A DNA stretch of 17,668 bases from T3Sed10-213 sp012519365 (GTDB lineage: Bacteria > Planctomycetota > Phycisphaerae > Sedimentisphaerales > Anaerohalosphaeraceae), in the NCBI GenBank assembly GCA_033809355.1, contig JAPXLV010000056.1, positions 1 through 17,668 on the forward strand, given 5' to 3'. Positions within the stretch are counted from its first letter, which is position 1, and the number at the start of each line of letters is the position of its first letter. Position numbers and translations under genes: made by a program. The notes beneath the pieces are model-generated. The model saw nothing but the letters and a program-made list of their open reading frames with translations, searched no databases and was not told the origin of the DNA. Below, in pieces: positions 6,688-14,154 of this stretch.

Positions 6688-7650
6688 TTATTCGGCTTCA
6701 CGCGTGAAGTTAAAAATATCATCGCCTGTGCCGAACGAGCCGTCCTTGCCGGCCGACCACAAGATAAACGAACCGGCGCGATACGGCCGACGAACCGCCT
6801 GCACATTCTTGTTGAGAATCATATCGTCAAATTTGATAAAACGATCCCCAGCGACACGCAGGATTTCGTGATCTATACCGGTATCCGGCATGCCCAATTC
6901 AAAAATCTTTTCATTGTCATAATAATAGTAGATAGACTCTTCTGGATAATTGTCCGTATCCTGGATTGAAAAGTTCGTCCGTGCTCTGAAATAGAGGATC
7001 GGCGTACCGGTTTTTTTGCCACCGACGCCGGCGCGTTTGCGCGAATACACATCACACAACACCAAAGGATACCGATTTTCACCGCCCAATGTTAACGCCG
7101 CTGTAAAGCCCATTGCAGGAAACACCGACGGTGCATAGACTTCATCCATTCGAAACGCATTGGCATTTTCCAGCTCGACATAGGGACCTTTGCGAGCCTG
7201 AATGTTTTCCGTCGCCGTTTCCCAGTTGGCAATATTGGTATCCGGGTGGTAAACAACTGGCTCAATGATATTACCAAGCTTGTCCACCACCTGATTGCGT
7301 CCATCGGCCCTGAAATCTGAATTGGGATGGAACCCCAAATAGTCATACCCCACCATCGCCTCGGCCAATTTATTGGCCCCGACATAAGGAGTGGGATCGG
7401 CTAACTTTCGTGGGCTGCTGTCAGAATGCCAGGAATTATCATTGGACTCGGGATAATCGCCGAAATCACCCCTAAACATCTCCAGTCCCGAGGTAATCGC
7501 ATGGAACTGAGCCCGTTGCTGGACTTCTTTGGCGCGATCCTTGACCAGTGCCAGAGCCGGCACCAGCAATCCGATCAGCAGCGCAATGACCGCCATCACT
7601 GTCAGCAGCTCGACAATGGTAAAGCCTTTGTTTTGTCCGGTTCGTCTCAT
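6688..7650 (-). CDS. Extended GspG-like pseudopilin (copy 1)
   Basis: I start at the ATG at 7650 (320 aa) because AAAGGA lies just upstream with about 8 nt spacing; the frame can be extended to a TTG at 7668 that would include that ribosome site. The leader MRRTGQNKG is followed by FTIVELLTVMAVIALLIGLLVPA, with canonical Gly (G9) at -1 and Glu (E14) at +5. The C-terminus SAGKDGSFGTGDDIFNF (299-315) is the GspG calcium-type loop, here with Lys where Pro is usual. Blocks shared with the copies at 3974 and 4990 are LAEAMVGYDYLGFHP (95-109), RKGPYVELENANAFR (153-167) and GTPILYFRA (215-223). As the first pseudopilin after gspF and the one with a canonical cleavage site, it may be the most expressed of the set, but that is inference. 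Confidence 0.87.
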   Translation of the reverse strand: MRRTGQNKGFTIVELLTVMAVIALLIGLLVPALALVKDRAKEVQQRAQFHAITSGLEMFRGDFGDYPESNDNSWHSDSSPRKLADPTPYVGANKLAEAMVGYDYLGFHPNSDFRADGRNQVVDKLGNIIEPVVYHPDTNIANWETATENIQARKGPYVELENANAFRMDEVYAPSVFPAMGFTAALTLGGENRYPLVLCDVYSRKRAGVGGKKTGTPILYFRARTNFSIQDTDNYPEESIYYYYDNEKIFELGMPDTGIDHEILRVAGDRFIKFDDMILNKNVQAVRRPYRAGSFILWSAGKDGSFGTGDDIFNFTREAE

Positions 7651-7731
7651 TTTCTTGTCCTTTCGCAATTCGTATCTCTAAAAGTTCTTCTAAAAACCAC
7701 CACCTGTTTCTGACCTCTGTCTTCCGACACA

Positions 7732-8988
7732 TCACATCAACACTTGAATCATCGTCACCATCGGCAAAAACATCGCCAACACAATCGTTCCGACGATACT
7801 GCCTAAAAACACGATCAACAGCGGCTCCAACATGCTCATCATCGACCCGACAAGCACATCGGCCTCTTCATCAAAGTTATCAGCCACCTTCATCAGCATC
7901 TTGTCCAAATCGCCCGTCTCCTCGCCCACATCCACCATGTTGACCACGATGGAATCGACCGTCTTGGACTGACGCAGCGGGTTGGCAAACGTATCACCCT
8001 GCCGAATCGCCTGATGCACCTTGCTGAGCATGCGGGCGTACACCTCATTGCCGCTGGTCTCACGTGTGATGTTCAGAGCCTCCAGAATCGGCACACCGGC
8101 CCCGATCAGTGTCGCCAAGGTACGTGTCCAACGGGCAACGACCGTCTTATAGGATACTTTGCCAACCACTGGCAAATGCAAAAAGAGCCAGTCCAGACCA
8201 TAACGGGTATAATAAAATCGGCGCAACAGACGATAAATGGCCACCAGAATAAAAGGTATCGTCAACACCATCAAGGCGTTGAGCCCCTTTCGCCCCTGAA
8301 GCCATGTGCTCATCGCCAACAACCCTAGCGTCAGTCCCGGCAGCTTGCCCTTGCCGTCGCTCATATCCGTCAGCACTTCGGCAAAGGTGGGAACAATAAA
8401 AATCATCAGCCCCATCACAATCACAAACGCCACAAGCAGTACCACAATCGGATATACCATCGCCCCTTTAATCTTGGATTTAAGCCGCTCGGATTTTTCC
8501 ATAAAATCCGCCACACGGTTAAGAATCACATCCAGCACACCGCCCACCTCACCGGCAGCCACCATATTCACAAACAGCCGGTTAAAACAACGCGGATACC
8601 GACTCAACGCCTCCGAAAACGTCGCCCCGCCTTCAATATCCTCGGCCACATAACCCAGTATCCGCTTAAAAGCACCGGGCTTTTCCTGCTCTTCCAGAAT
8701 CCGAAGCGATCGAAGAATCGCCAGACCGGCATCCTGAAGGGTGGCCATTTGACGGGCAAATTGCGTCAATTTCTTTGTCTTGACCTTGGCGTTGACGCCG
8801 CGGCGTTTGGGGGGCGCTGCGGCCGCTTCGGCCTTGACTTTCCGCGGCGCGTTCTGCGCACGCACCTTGGTAGGAAACAGTCCTTTGTTGCGGATCTTAC
8901 TGATCGCCTCTTTACTGCTGAGGGCCTCGATTTCCGCTTTGACTTCCTTGCCGTTTGCATCCAACGCGGTATATTGGAATACTGGCAT
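7732..8988 (-). CDS. gspF: GspF/PilC inner-membrane platform protein
   Basis: The 418-aa protein has the full GspF/PilC architecture. It starts with MPVFQYTALDANGKEV, typical of the family, followed by an Ala/Lys/Arg-rich linker (about 46-72) and two T2SSF domains (about 73-200 and 277-405). Hydrophobic segments lie near 177-199, 236-254 and 386-410. Family hallmarks are LxDAGLAILRSLRIL (84-97) and the equivalent LIGAGVPILEALNI (294-307), each followed by a GExxG-type turn (GEVGG at 146-150, GEETG at 355-359). It forms the membrane base on which pseudopilins are assembled, driven by the GspE ATPase encoded just upstream. A perfect GGAGGT ribosome site (complement 8996-9001) sits 7 nt before the ATG, the strongest in the window. 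Confidence 0.96.
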   Translation of the reverse strand: MPVFQYTALDANGKEVKAEIEALSSKEAISKIRNKGLFPTKVRAQNAPRKVKAEAAAAPPKRRGVNAKVKTKKLTQFARQMATLQDAGLAILRSLRILEEQEKPGAFKRILGYVAEDIEGGATFSEALSRYPRCFNRLFVNMVAAGEVGGVLDVILNRVADFMEKSERLKSKIKGAMVYPIVVLLVAFVIVMGLMIFIVPTFAEVLTDMSDGKGKLPGLTLGLLAMSTWLQGRKGLNALMVLTIPFILVAIYRLLRRFYYTRYGLDWLFLHLPVVGKVSYKTVVARWTRTLATLIGAGVPILEALNITRETSGNEVYARMLSKVHQAIRQGDTFANPLRQSKTVDSIVVNMVDVGEETGDLDKMLMKVADNFDEEADVLVGSMMSMLEPLLIVFLGSIVGTIVLAMFLPMVTMIQVLM

Positions 8989-9101
8989 CGTTTATACCTC
9001 CAAAAAACGTCCCGAACCGATAATCGAAACGCGCATGAGTTGACAAAAATGACTCACAAAAGCCTTGCTTTCAACATTCTTCACGTCGTCAAGTCCGCTG
9101 G

Positions 9102-9116
9102 GCACCGCCGCGGTGC
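9102..9116 (-). promoter_or_regulatory. GC-rich palindrome just after gspE
   Basis: GCACCGC and GCGGTGC form perfect 7-bp arms around one base, starting 3 bp after the gspE stop codon (9119-9121). No T-tract follows on the minus strand. As RNA it could form a 5-bp or 6-bp GC stem. Like the hairpin after the gene at 6064, it may stabilise or separate segments of the operon mRNA. The rest of the 130-bp gap to gspF holds only the GGAGGT ribosome site. Confidence 0.35.
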
Positions 9117-9118
9117 AA

Positions 9119-10873
9119 TTACTCTTCCGCAGCCAGTGTTTCACGAACAACCTCTTCAATTGTCGTAATGCCGTCATAAATCGCTGAAAGACCGTTCTCT
9201 CGCAGCGTTTTCATACCCGCCCGTTTGGCCGCATCGCGCAATACCGACGTGGAAGCATGGTTCATAATCAAATCGCGAAGCTCATCGTTCATTACCATAA
9301 TTTCAAACAGGCCTGTTCGCCCGCGAAAACCGGTATTGTTACACTGATCACACCCTTTGCCGTAATAAAACGTCTTGCCCCCGACATCTTCCGGCATCAG
9401 CCCCAATTCCATTAACTGGTCCTCAGAAGGACGAAATTCGGTTTTGCAGTTGGTGCAAATACGCCGCACCAGGCGCTGAGCGACAATCCCTTCAAGAGTC
9501 GCCGTAATCAAAAACGGCTCGACCCCCAAGTCAAGCAAACGGGCTATCGAACCGGGCGCGTCGTTGGTATGAAGAGTGGTAAACACAAGGTGACCTGTCA
9601 GCGACGCCTGAATAGAAATTTCGGCCGTCTCCAGGTCACGCACTTCACCGACCATTACAATATCCGGGTCCTGCCGCAGGATCGACCGCAAACACTTGGC
9701 AAACGTCAAACCAATTTCCGGCCGAATCTGTACCTGAATCAACCCGTCAATATCGTATTCAACGGGGTTTTCCGTTGTAATAATCTTCGTTTCAATATCG
9801 TTCAGATCCTTCAGGCAGGAATACAGCGTTGTCGTCTTGCCTGAACCGGTCGGTCCGGTAACCACGACGATGCCGTTGGGTTTATGAACCAGCTGATTGA
9901 TCATTTTCAACTCCGTGTCGCGAAGCCCCAGCATATCCAGTCTCAGGTCCACCTGCGAGCGGTCCAGTACACGCAACACGACGCTTTCGCCGAACATTGT
10001 GGGCAAAATACTCACACGCAAATCCACCGGCTTGCCGCCGACAATCAGCGGAATACGCCCATCCTGAGGCAAACGCCGCTCGGCAATATCCAGCTGAGCC
10101 ATCACCTTAATACGACTGCTCAGGGCCATCGCGATATGTTTGGGCGGAGGCACCATCTCATACAACACGCCGTCAATCCGATAACGCATCTTGTATTCAT
10201 TTTCGAACGGCTCAAAATGGATATCCGATGCCTTGTCGCGTATGGCCTGAAGCAGCACCAGATTAAGCAGCTTTTTGACACCGGTCGAGTCGGCCATCTC
10301 CTTCAGGTCGTCAAGGTCGATGCTTTGGTCACGCCCCTGAAACTGGGTCAACGTGGCATCGCTCTCAATTTCACCGATCAACTCATTCAGACTGGACTCT
10401 TCTTCTTTATAGTACTTATCCAGAGCCGCCGAGAGGGCGTCATCATCGGTAACCTTGGCCTCGACCGTAAATCCCATCAAGGTACTCAAATCATCAACCG
10501 CCCTAAAATTATCCGGACTGCCAATCACTATCGTCAGCCGATTGCGAGACTTGTCATAGGCAATGGGAATAACACGATAATTACGAGCCATTTGGGCAGG
10601 AATAAGATCAAGAACTTCTTGAGGAATCTCAAGAGTCTCAATATCTACAAATTCCATCCCTCGCTGGCCGGCCAAGGCAATCTGAAGGTCACGTTTCTTA
10701 ATCAGATTTTGCTCAAGCAGAATCTGACCCAATTTGACCTTCCCCCCACGCTCTTTTTGAAGGGCAAGACACTCATGGACCTTTTCACGAGTCAGGAGAC
10801 CCATTTTTATGAGTATCCGACCCAATGTGCGACCCTTAAGTTCGATAACAGGAGGTATTTTTGTTGTTGCCAT
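9119..10873 (-). CDS. gspE: GspE/PilB-type secretion ATPase, gspF-linked
   Basis: The 584-aa cytoplasmic motor ATPase powers pseudopilus assembly with GspF. It has tandem N-terminal helical motifs (TLGRILIKMGLLTR from 16 and KLGQILLEQNLIKK from 48) typical of the GspE/MshE N-domain. Then come the linker, the N2 region with SDIHFEPFENEYKMRYRIDG (216-235), Walker A GPTGSGKTT (340-348), the Asp box ENPVEYDIDG (368-377), Walker B DIVMVGEVRD (404-413) and the His box TGHLVFTTLHTND (426-438). A tetracysteine zinc site is intact: CTNC (473-476) and CDQC (508-511), with the usual RGRTGLFE after it. GGAGAG at complement 10882-10887 is 8 nt before the ATG. It has its own promoter and heads the unit with gspF and the pseudopilins. 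It is a paralogue of the protein at 12392. Confidence 0.96.
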   Translation of the reverse strand: MATTKIPPVIELKGRTLGRILIKMGLLTREKVHECLALQKERGGKVKLGQILLEQNLIKKRDLQIALAGQRGMEFVDIETLEIPQEVLDLIPAQMARNYRVIPIAYDKSRNRLTIVIGSPDNFRAVDDLSTLMGFTVEAKVTDDDALSAALDKYYKEEESSLNELIGEIESDATLTQFQGRDQSIDLDDLKEMADSTGVKKLLNLVLLQAIRDKASDIHFEPFENEYKMRYRIDGVLYEMVPPPKHIAMALSSRIKVMAQLDIAERRLPQDGRIPLIVGGKPVDLRVSILPTMFGESVVLRVLDRSQVDLRLDMLGLRDTELKMINQLVHKPNGIVVVTGPTGSGKTTTLYSCLKDLNDIETKIITTENPVEYDIDGLIQVQIRPEIGLTFAKCLRSILRQDPDIVMVGEVRDLETAEISIQASLTGHLVFTTLHTNDAPGSIARLLDLGVEPFLITATLEGIVAQRLVRRICTNCKTEFRPSEDQLMELGLMPEDVGGKTFYYGKGCDQCNNTGFRGRTGLFEIMVMNDELRDLIMNHASTSVLRDAAKRAGMKTLRENGLSAIYDGITTIEEVVRETLAAEE

Positions 10874-10914
10874 AATTCGAACTCTCCGCGTCTCTAAAAA
10901 CCGACGCCTCTAAT

Positions 10915-10942
10915 ATTATATGGACGTTTTGGAAAAAAACAA
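10915..10942 (-). promoter_or_regulatory. Promoter for the gspE-gspF-pseudopilin unit
   Basis: On the minus strand an exact TATAAT (complement 10915-10920) stands about 42 bp before the gspE ATG. Sixteen bases upstream is TTGTTT (complement 10937-10942), a moderate -35 match. The -35 lies in the T-tract and stem edge of the terminator at 10933-10956, so terminator and promoter overlap. The predicted start near 10908 gives a short leader of about 35 nt containing the GGAGAG ribosome site. Confidence 0.6.
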
Positions 10943-10956
10943 CCCTTTTAGGGTTG
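10933..10956 (-). terminator. Intrinsic terminator closing the pilB-pilT unit
   Basis: On the minus strand CAACCCT-AAA-AGGGTTG makes a perfect 7-bp stem with a 3-base loop, followed directly by seven T residues. This is a textbook rho-independent terminator for leftward transcription coming through pilT. On the plus strand the hairpin is not followed by T residues, so the direction is clear. Confidence 0.75.
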
Positions 10957-11165
10957 GACACTTGGCATAAGAGTCACCAAAACGGGACTATAAACGAAAA
11001 AATCCCCCCTCGGCACAGCTTAAAGCATTCCGATGCTAAAAAAGGCATGAGACAATTCTCAAAAATAAATATGAGTTTTTTGGGCAAAAAACACTTAGAC
11101 ACTTTACATATAATACATCGAGTCTCTGTACCCATAAGGCTTTAACAGATCGACAAAAGGAAATT
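10957..11165. other. Non-coding gap between pilT and the terminator
   Basis: The pilT-gspE gap is 292 bp in total. Its pilT-proximal part contains two imperfectly explained structures: a palindrome GTTTTTTG-GG-CAAAAAAC at 11075-11092, and a small stem AGCAT/ATGCT around TCCG at about 11023-11036. Neither is followed by a T-tract on the minus strand. I see no gene and no known riboswitch consensus. The length leaves room for a processed 3' UTR or a small RNA. Confidence 0.4.
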
Positions 11166-12296
11166 TTACCCGGTTTTCAGAACTTCACCGTATTCATCAC
11201 CCAATTTTTTCTTGACCTTCAGTGAAGTCCCGGCCTTCTTTTCCGCTTTTTCCAGCATATCACCTGGATTTCTTGCCTTATCCAGCAGTTCATCCAAATC
11301 AATCAGATCTTTGTCATACAGCTCCCATAAATGGTCATCCAGCAGCTGCATACCCAGTTTTTTACCAATCTGAATGCTCGATTCGATACGATACACTTTG
11401 TTTTCTCGAATCAGGTTGGAAATAGCCGGTGTGACAACCATAAATTCGTACGCCGCTACCCGACCGCCGCCGCGCCGTGGACAGAGCGTTTGACTCAACA
11501 CCGCAATCAGGTTGGTACTCAGCTGAACACGGATCTGCTCTTGCTGACTGACGGGAAAAGCATCAATGAGACGGTTGACCGTCCCTTGACAGCCGGTGGT
11601 GTGCAGTGTACCAAACACCAAGTGACCGGTTTCGGCAGCACTCACCGCCGCTTCCATCGTTTCCAGGTCACGCAACTCACCGACCAGAATCACGTCCGGG
11701 TCCTGACGCAGGGCTCGCCGCAAGGCCTCGGCAAACGTCGGCACATCCAAACCCACCTCGCGCTGGACGATAATCGATTTTTTATGCTGATGGTAATATT
11801 CGATCGGTTCTTCGATGGTGATAATATGCCGGTCAATGGTTTCGTTAATATAGTTGATCATCGAGGCCAGCGTGGTCGTCTTACCCGAACCGGTTGGCCC
11901 TGTAACCAAAAACAGTCCGCGAGGACGTCGGCACAACGACGCACATATCTTAGGCAGACCAATTTGATCAAAACTTAACAACTCCGACGGAATCAGACGC
12001 AGAACCATCGACACAAACCCTTTTTGGCGAAAAACCGAGGTACGAAAACGCCCGGCATCACCAAACGCAAAACCAAAGTCCGTCCCGCCAACTTCCTGCA
12101 GTTCCTGCTGGTTACGTTCCGGAGTAATACTTTTCATCAGGGCGACTGTGTCATCCGCCTCCAACACCTTGGTATCCAATGAGCGAAGCCGACCTGAAAT
12201 ACGCAATACCGGAGGTCGCCCTACCACAATGTGCAAGTCAGACCCCCCCATTTTAATACAAGCTTCTAACAAACGATCAATTTGCAATGCTGCCAT
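11166..12296 (-). CDS. pilT: PilT-type retraction ATPase
   Basis: The 376-aa protein matches PilT in length and order. An N-terminal PAS-like domain opens with LLEACIKMGGSDLHI (9-23). It is followed by Walker A GPTGSGKTT (133-141), the Asp box IEEPIEYYH (161-169), Walker B DVILVGELRD (201-210) and the His box TGHLVFGTLHT (223-233). There is no tetracysteine zinc insert, which separates it from GspE/PilB. The retraction signature AIRNLIRE is present as AISNLIRE (291-298), with Arg replaced by Ser. The C-terminal LLDKARNP (337-344) is also a PilT feature. PilT normally depolymerises type IV pili; here it lies between two assembly ATPases, which suggests a dynamic pilus. AGGA 7 nt before the ATG is the ribosome site. 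It lies 95 bp downstream of pilB in the same unit. Confidence 0.95.
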   Translation of the reverse strand: MAALQIDRLLEACIKMGGSDLHIVVGRPPVLRISGRLRSLDTKVLEADDTVALMKSITPERNQQELQEVGGTDFGFAFGDAGRFRTSVFRQKGFVSMVLRLIPSELLSFDQIGLPKICASLCRRPRGLFLVTGPTGSGKTTTLASMINYINETIDRHIITIEEPIEYYHQHKKSIIVQREVGLDVPTFAEALRRALRQDPDVILVGELRDLETMEAAVSAAETGHLVFGTLHTTGCQGTVNRLIDAFPVSQQEQIRVQLSTNLIAVLSQTLCPRRGGGRVAAYEFMVVTPAISNLIRENKVYRIESSIQIGKKLGMQLLDDHLWELYDKDLIDLDELLDKARNPGDMLEKAEKKAGTSLKVKKKLGDEYGEVLKTG

Positions 12297-12391
12297 TTCT
12301 TTTTCCTATCCGAATTAGTGTGCCCTATTGACCTTCAATAAACCTGTCGGCATCCCTTTGATAATAGGCTGCATGCTCCGAATCACCCGTT

Positions 12392-14107
12392 TTACTCATC
12401 CACCACCAGGCCTTCAGCCTGTGTGACATGCGATACTTCCTTCGGCGTTGTGATCCCCCGGAATACCTTAATCCGTCCGTCCTGCAGCAGCGTTTTCATC
12501 CCTGACGCAATTGCCGCCTTACGCAGTTCACCCGCAGGTGCCCGAGCAAATGCCAATTCACGCAGTTGGTTATTCATCTCCAACATCTCAAATATTGCGA
12601 TTCGCCCCTTAAAGCCGGTGCCCTGACAGCGACTACACCCGGCTCCTTTATAAATAGGATGCTTGCGTATCTCGTCCGGCGTGATACTCAACAACCGCAA
12701 AAAGTGCGGATCCGGCGATTGATCGACGGTTTTACAATTTTCACAAATCACACGAACCAAACGCTGGGCCATAATGGCCTGAATGGAGCTGGCCACGAGA
12801 AACGGCTTGACCCCCATATCAATCAACCGTGTAATCGCGCTGGGGGCATCGTTGGTGTGCAGCGTACTGAAGACCAAATGACCGGTTAATGCCGCTTGAA
12901 TCGCAATATCGGCAACGATTCCGTCTCGAATTTCACCGATAAGGATAATATTGGGGGCCTGACGCAGCATCGACCGCAGGATCACTTCAAAGGTCAGCCC
13001 GATATCCGCGCGCACCTGACACTGATTGATACCGGGGATGTTATATTCCACCGGATCTTCAGCCGTGATAATCTTTTTGTCCGGCCGGTTCAATTCCTGC
13101 AATGCCGAATACAGGGTGGTTGTCTTACCCGAACCGGTCGGGCCGGTAACCAGAAAGATGCCGTTGGGACGCTTGATGATTTTTGTAAATCGCTGATAGT
13201 CTTCCGGCTCAAACCCTATCGCCTGGATACCAATATTCACTGAATCCGGCCGCAAAATACGAAGCACCGTGCTTTCGCCATGGTAACCCGGCAGACATGA
13301 TACACGAAAATCAATGTCCTGATTGTCTATTGTTCGCTTGATACGACCGTCCTGCGGCAGACGACGCTCACCAATATCCATTCCGGACAAGATTTTAATA
13401 CGCGCCAGAATAGGCGCCTGCATATTTTTGGGTATATTGTCGCGCTCCACGCAGACACCGTCGATACGATACCGTACCCGCACACGGTCGGCCATCGGCT
13501 CAATGTGAATATCACTGGCCCGCATCCGCACAGCCTCGTCGATAATCAAATTCACCAATCGAACAATGGGACCTTCTTCATCATCTTCAGCGGCCTGAGC
13601 CCGCCGAACTTCAGCCTCAATCGTATGCCCCGCCGCAGCCAGTTCCGCCGCTGTTGCATCGATACTGCTGCGCACCTCATCCATCTTCCCGTTAATGTAA
13701 GTATCAATTTTGGAAGGACTTGCAAGACAGCAACGAAGCTCGGTATTCAACCGGAATCGCAATAAATCCAGCAAATCCAAATCCATCGGGTCTTTAATGG
13801 CAATTTTTAATTCGCCATTATCCCTGCCCAACGGTATCACGTGATGTTTTTTGATGAGTTCTTCGGGGATGAGTTTGGAGGCATTAGAGGGAATTTCGAC
13901 GTGGTCCAAATCGACGTATTCAAGATTAAACTGTTCGGCCAGGGCCTCGGTAATCTGATCTTCTGTCGCCAAGCCCATTTCAATCAGCGTCTCCCCCAGC
14001 CGTTTATTGCTCGCTTTGGCTTTTTTTATGGCCCGGATAAGATTGTTTTTATCAACATACCTCTTACGATACAGGATTTCACCCAAATGTCGTTGTTTTT
14101 TCTGCAT
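12392..14107 (-). CDS. pilB: PilB/GspE-type assembly ATPase, pilT-linked
   Basis: This 571-aa ATPase is a paralogue of the one at 9119. The N-domain has tandem motifs (HLGEILYRKRYVDK from 7 and RLGETLIEMGLATEDQITEAL from 36); the second is a very good match to the MshEN pattern. Then come SDIHIEPMADRVRVRYRIDG (198-217), Walker A GPTGSGKTT (322-330), the Asp box EDPVEYNIPG (350-359), Walker B NIILIGEIRD (386-395) and TGHLVFSTLHTND (408-420). Before Walker B the usual RQDPD is RQAPN. Zinc cysteines are CENC (455-458) and CSRC (491-494). Being paired with pilT it is probably the pilus-extension motor, although GspE is an equally valid family name. GAAGG 5 nt before the ATG is the ribosome site; its own promoter lies at 14155-14183. 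Confidence 0.94.
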   Translation of the reverse strand: MQKKQRHLGEILYRKRYVDKNNLIRAIKKAKASNKRLGETLIEMGLATEDQITEALAEQFNLEYVDLDHVEIPSNASKLIPEELIKKHHVIPLGRDNGELKIAIKDPMDLDLLDLLRFRLNTELRCCLASPSKIDTYINGKMDEVRSSIDATAAELAAAGHTIEAEVRRAQAAEDDEEGPIVRLVNLIIDEAVRMRASDIHIEPMADRVRVRYRIDGVCVERDNIPKNMQAPILARIKILSGMDIGERRLPQDGRIKRTIDNQDIDFRVSCLPGYHGESTVLRILRPDSVNIGIQAIGFEPEDYQRFTKIIKRPNGIFLVTGPTGSGKTTTLYSALQELNRPDKKIITAEDPVEYNIPGINQCQVRADIGLTFEVILRSMLRQAPNIILIGEIRDGIVADIAIQAALTGHLVFSTLHTNDAPSAITRLIDMGVKPFLVASSIQAIMAQRLVRVICENCKTVDQSPDPHFLRLLSITPDEIRKHPIYKGAGCSRCQGTGFKGRIAIFEMLEMNNQLRELAFARAPAGELRKAAIASGMKTLLQDGRIKVFRGITTPKEVSHVTQAEGLVVDE

Positions 14108-14154
14108 TAAAACCTTCTTTGCAAAAACATTCCTGTGTTCATTTCAAACAACGT

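Noticed and set aside
9884..10897. Open frame of 337 codons on the plus strand, antisense to gspE
   Set aside because: Its product has no recognisable motif and is a mirror of a gene with complete ATPase motifs. No ribosome site supports it.
10957..11165. Cyclic-di-GMP riboswitch in the pilT-gspE gap
   Set aside because: Such switches are common near pilus genes, but I could not find the conserved tetraloop-receptor and core sequences, and the gap lies upstream of the terminator.
11331..11978. Open frame of 215 codons on the plus strand, antisense to pilT
   Set aside because: Shadow of pilT; no motif, no ribosome site and composition that follows the opposite strand.
12326..12340. Inverted repeat TATTGA-CCT-TCAATA between pilB and pilT
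   Set aside because: Arms are 6 bp, A/T-rich and without a T-tract or overlap with the pilT ribosome site; likely chance.
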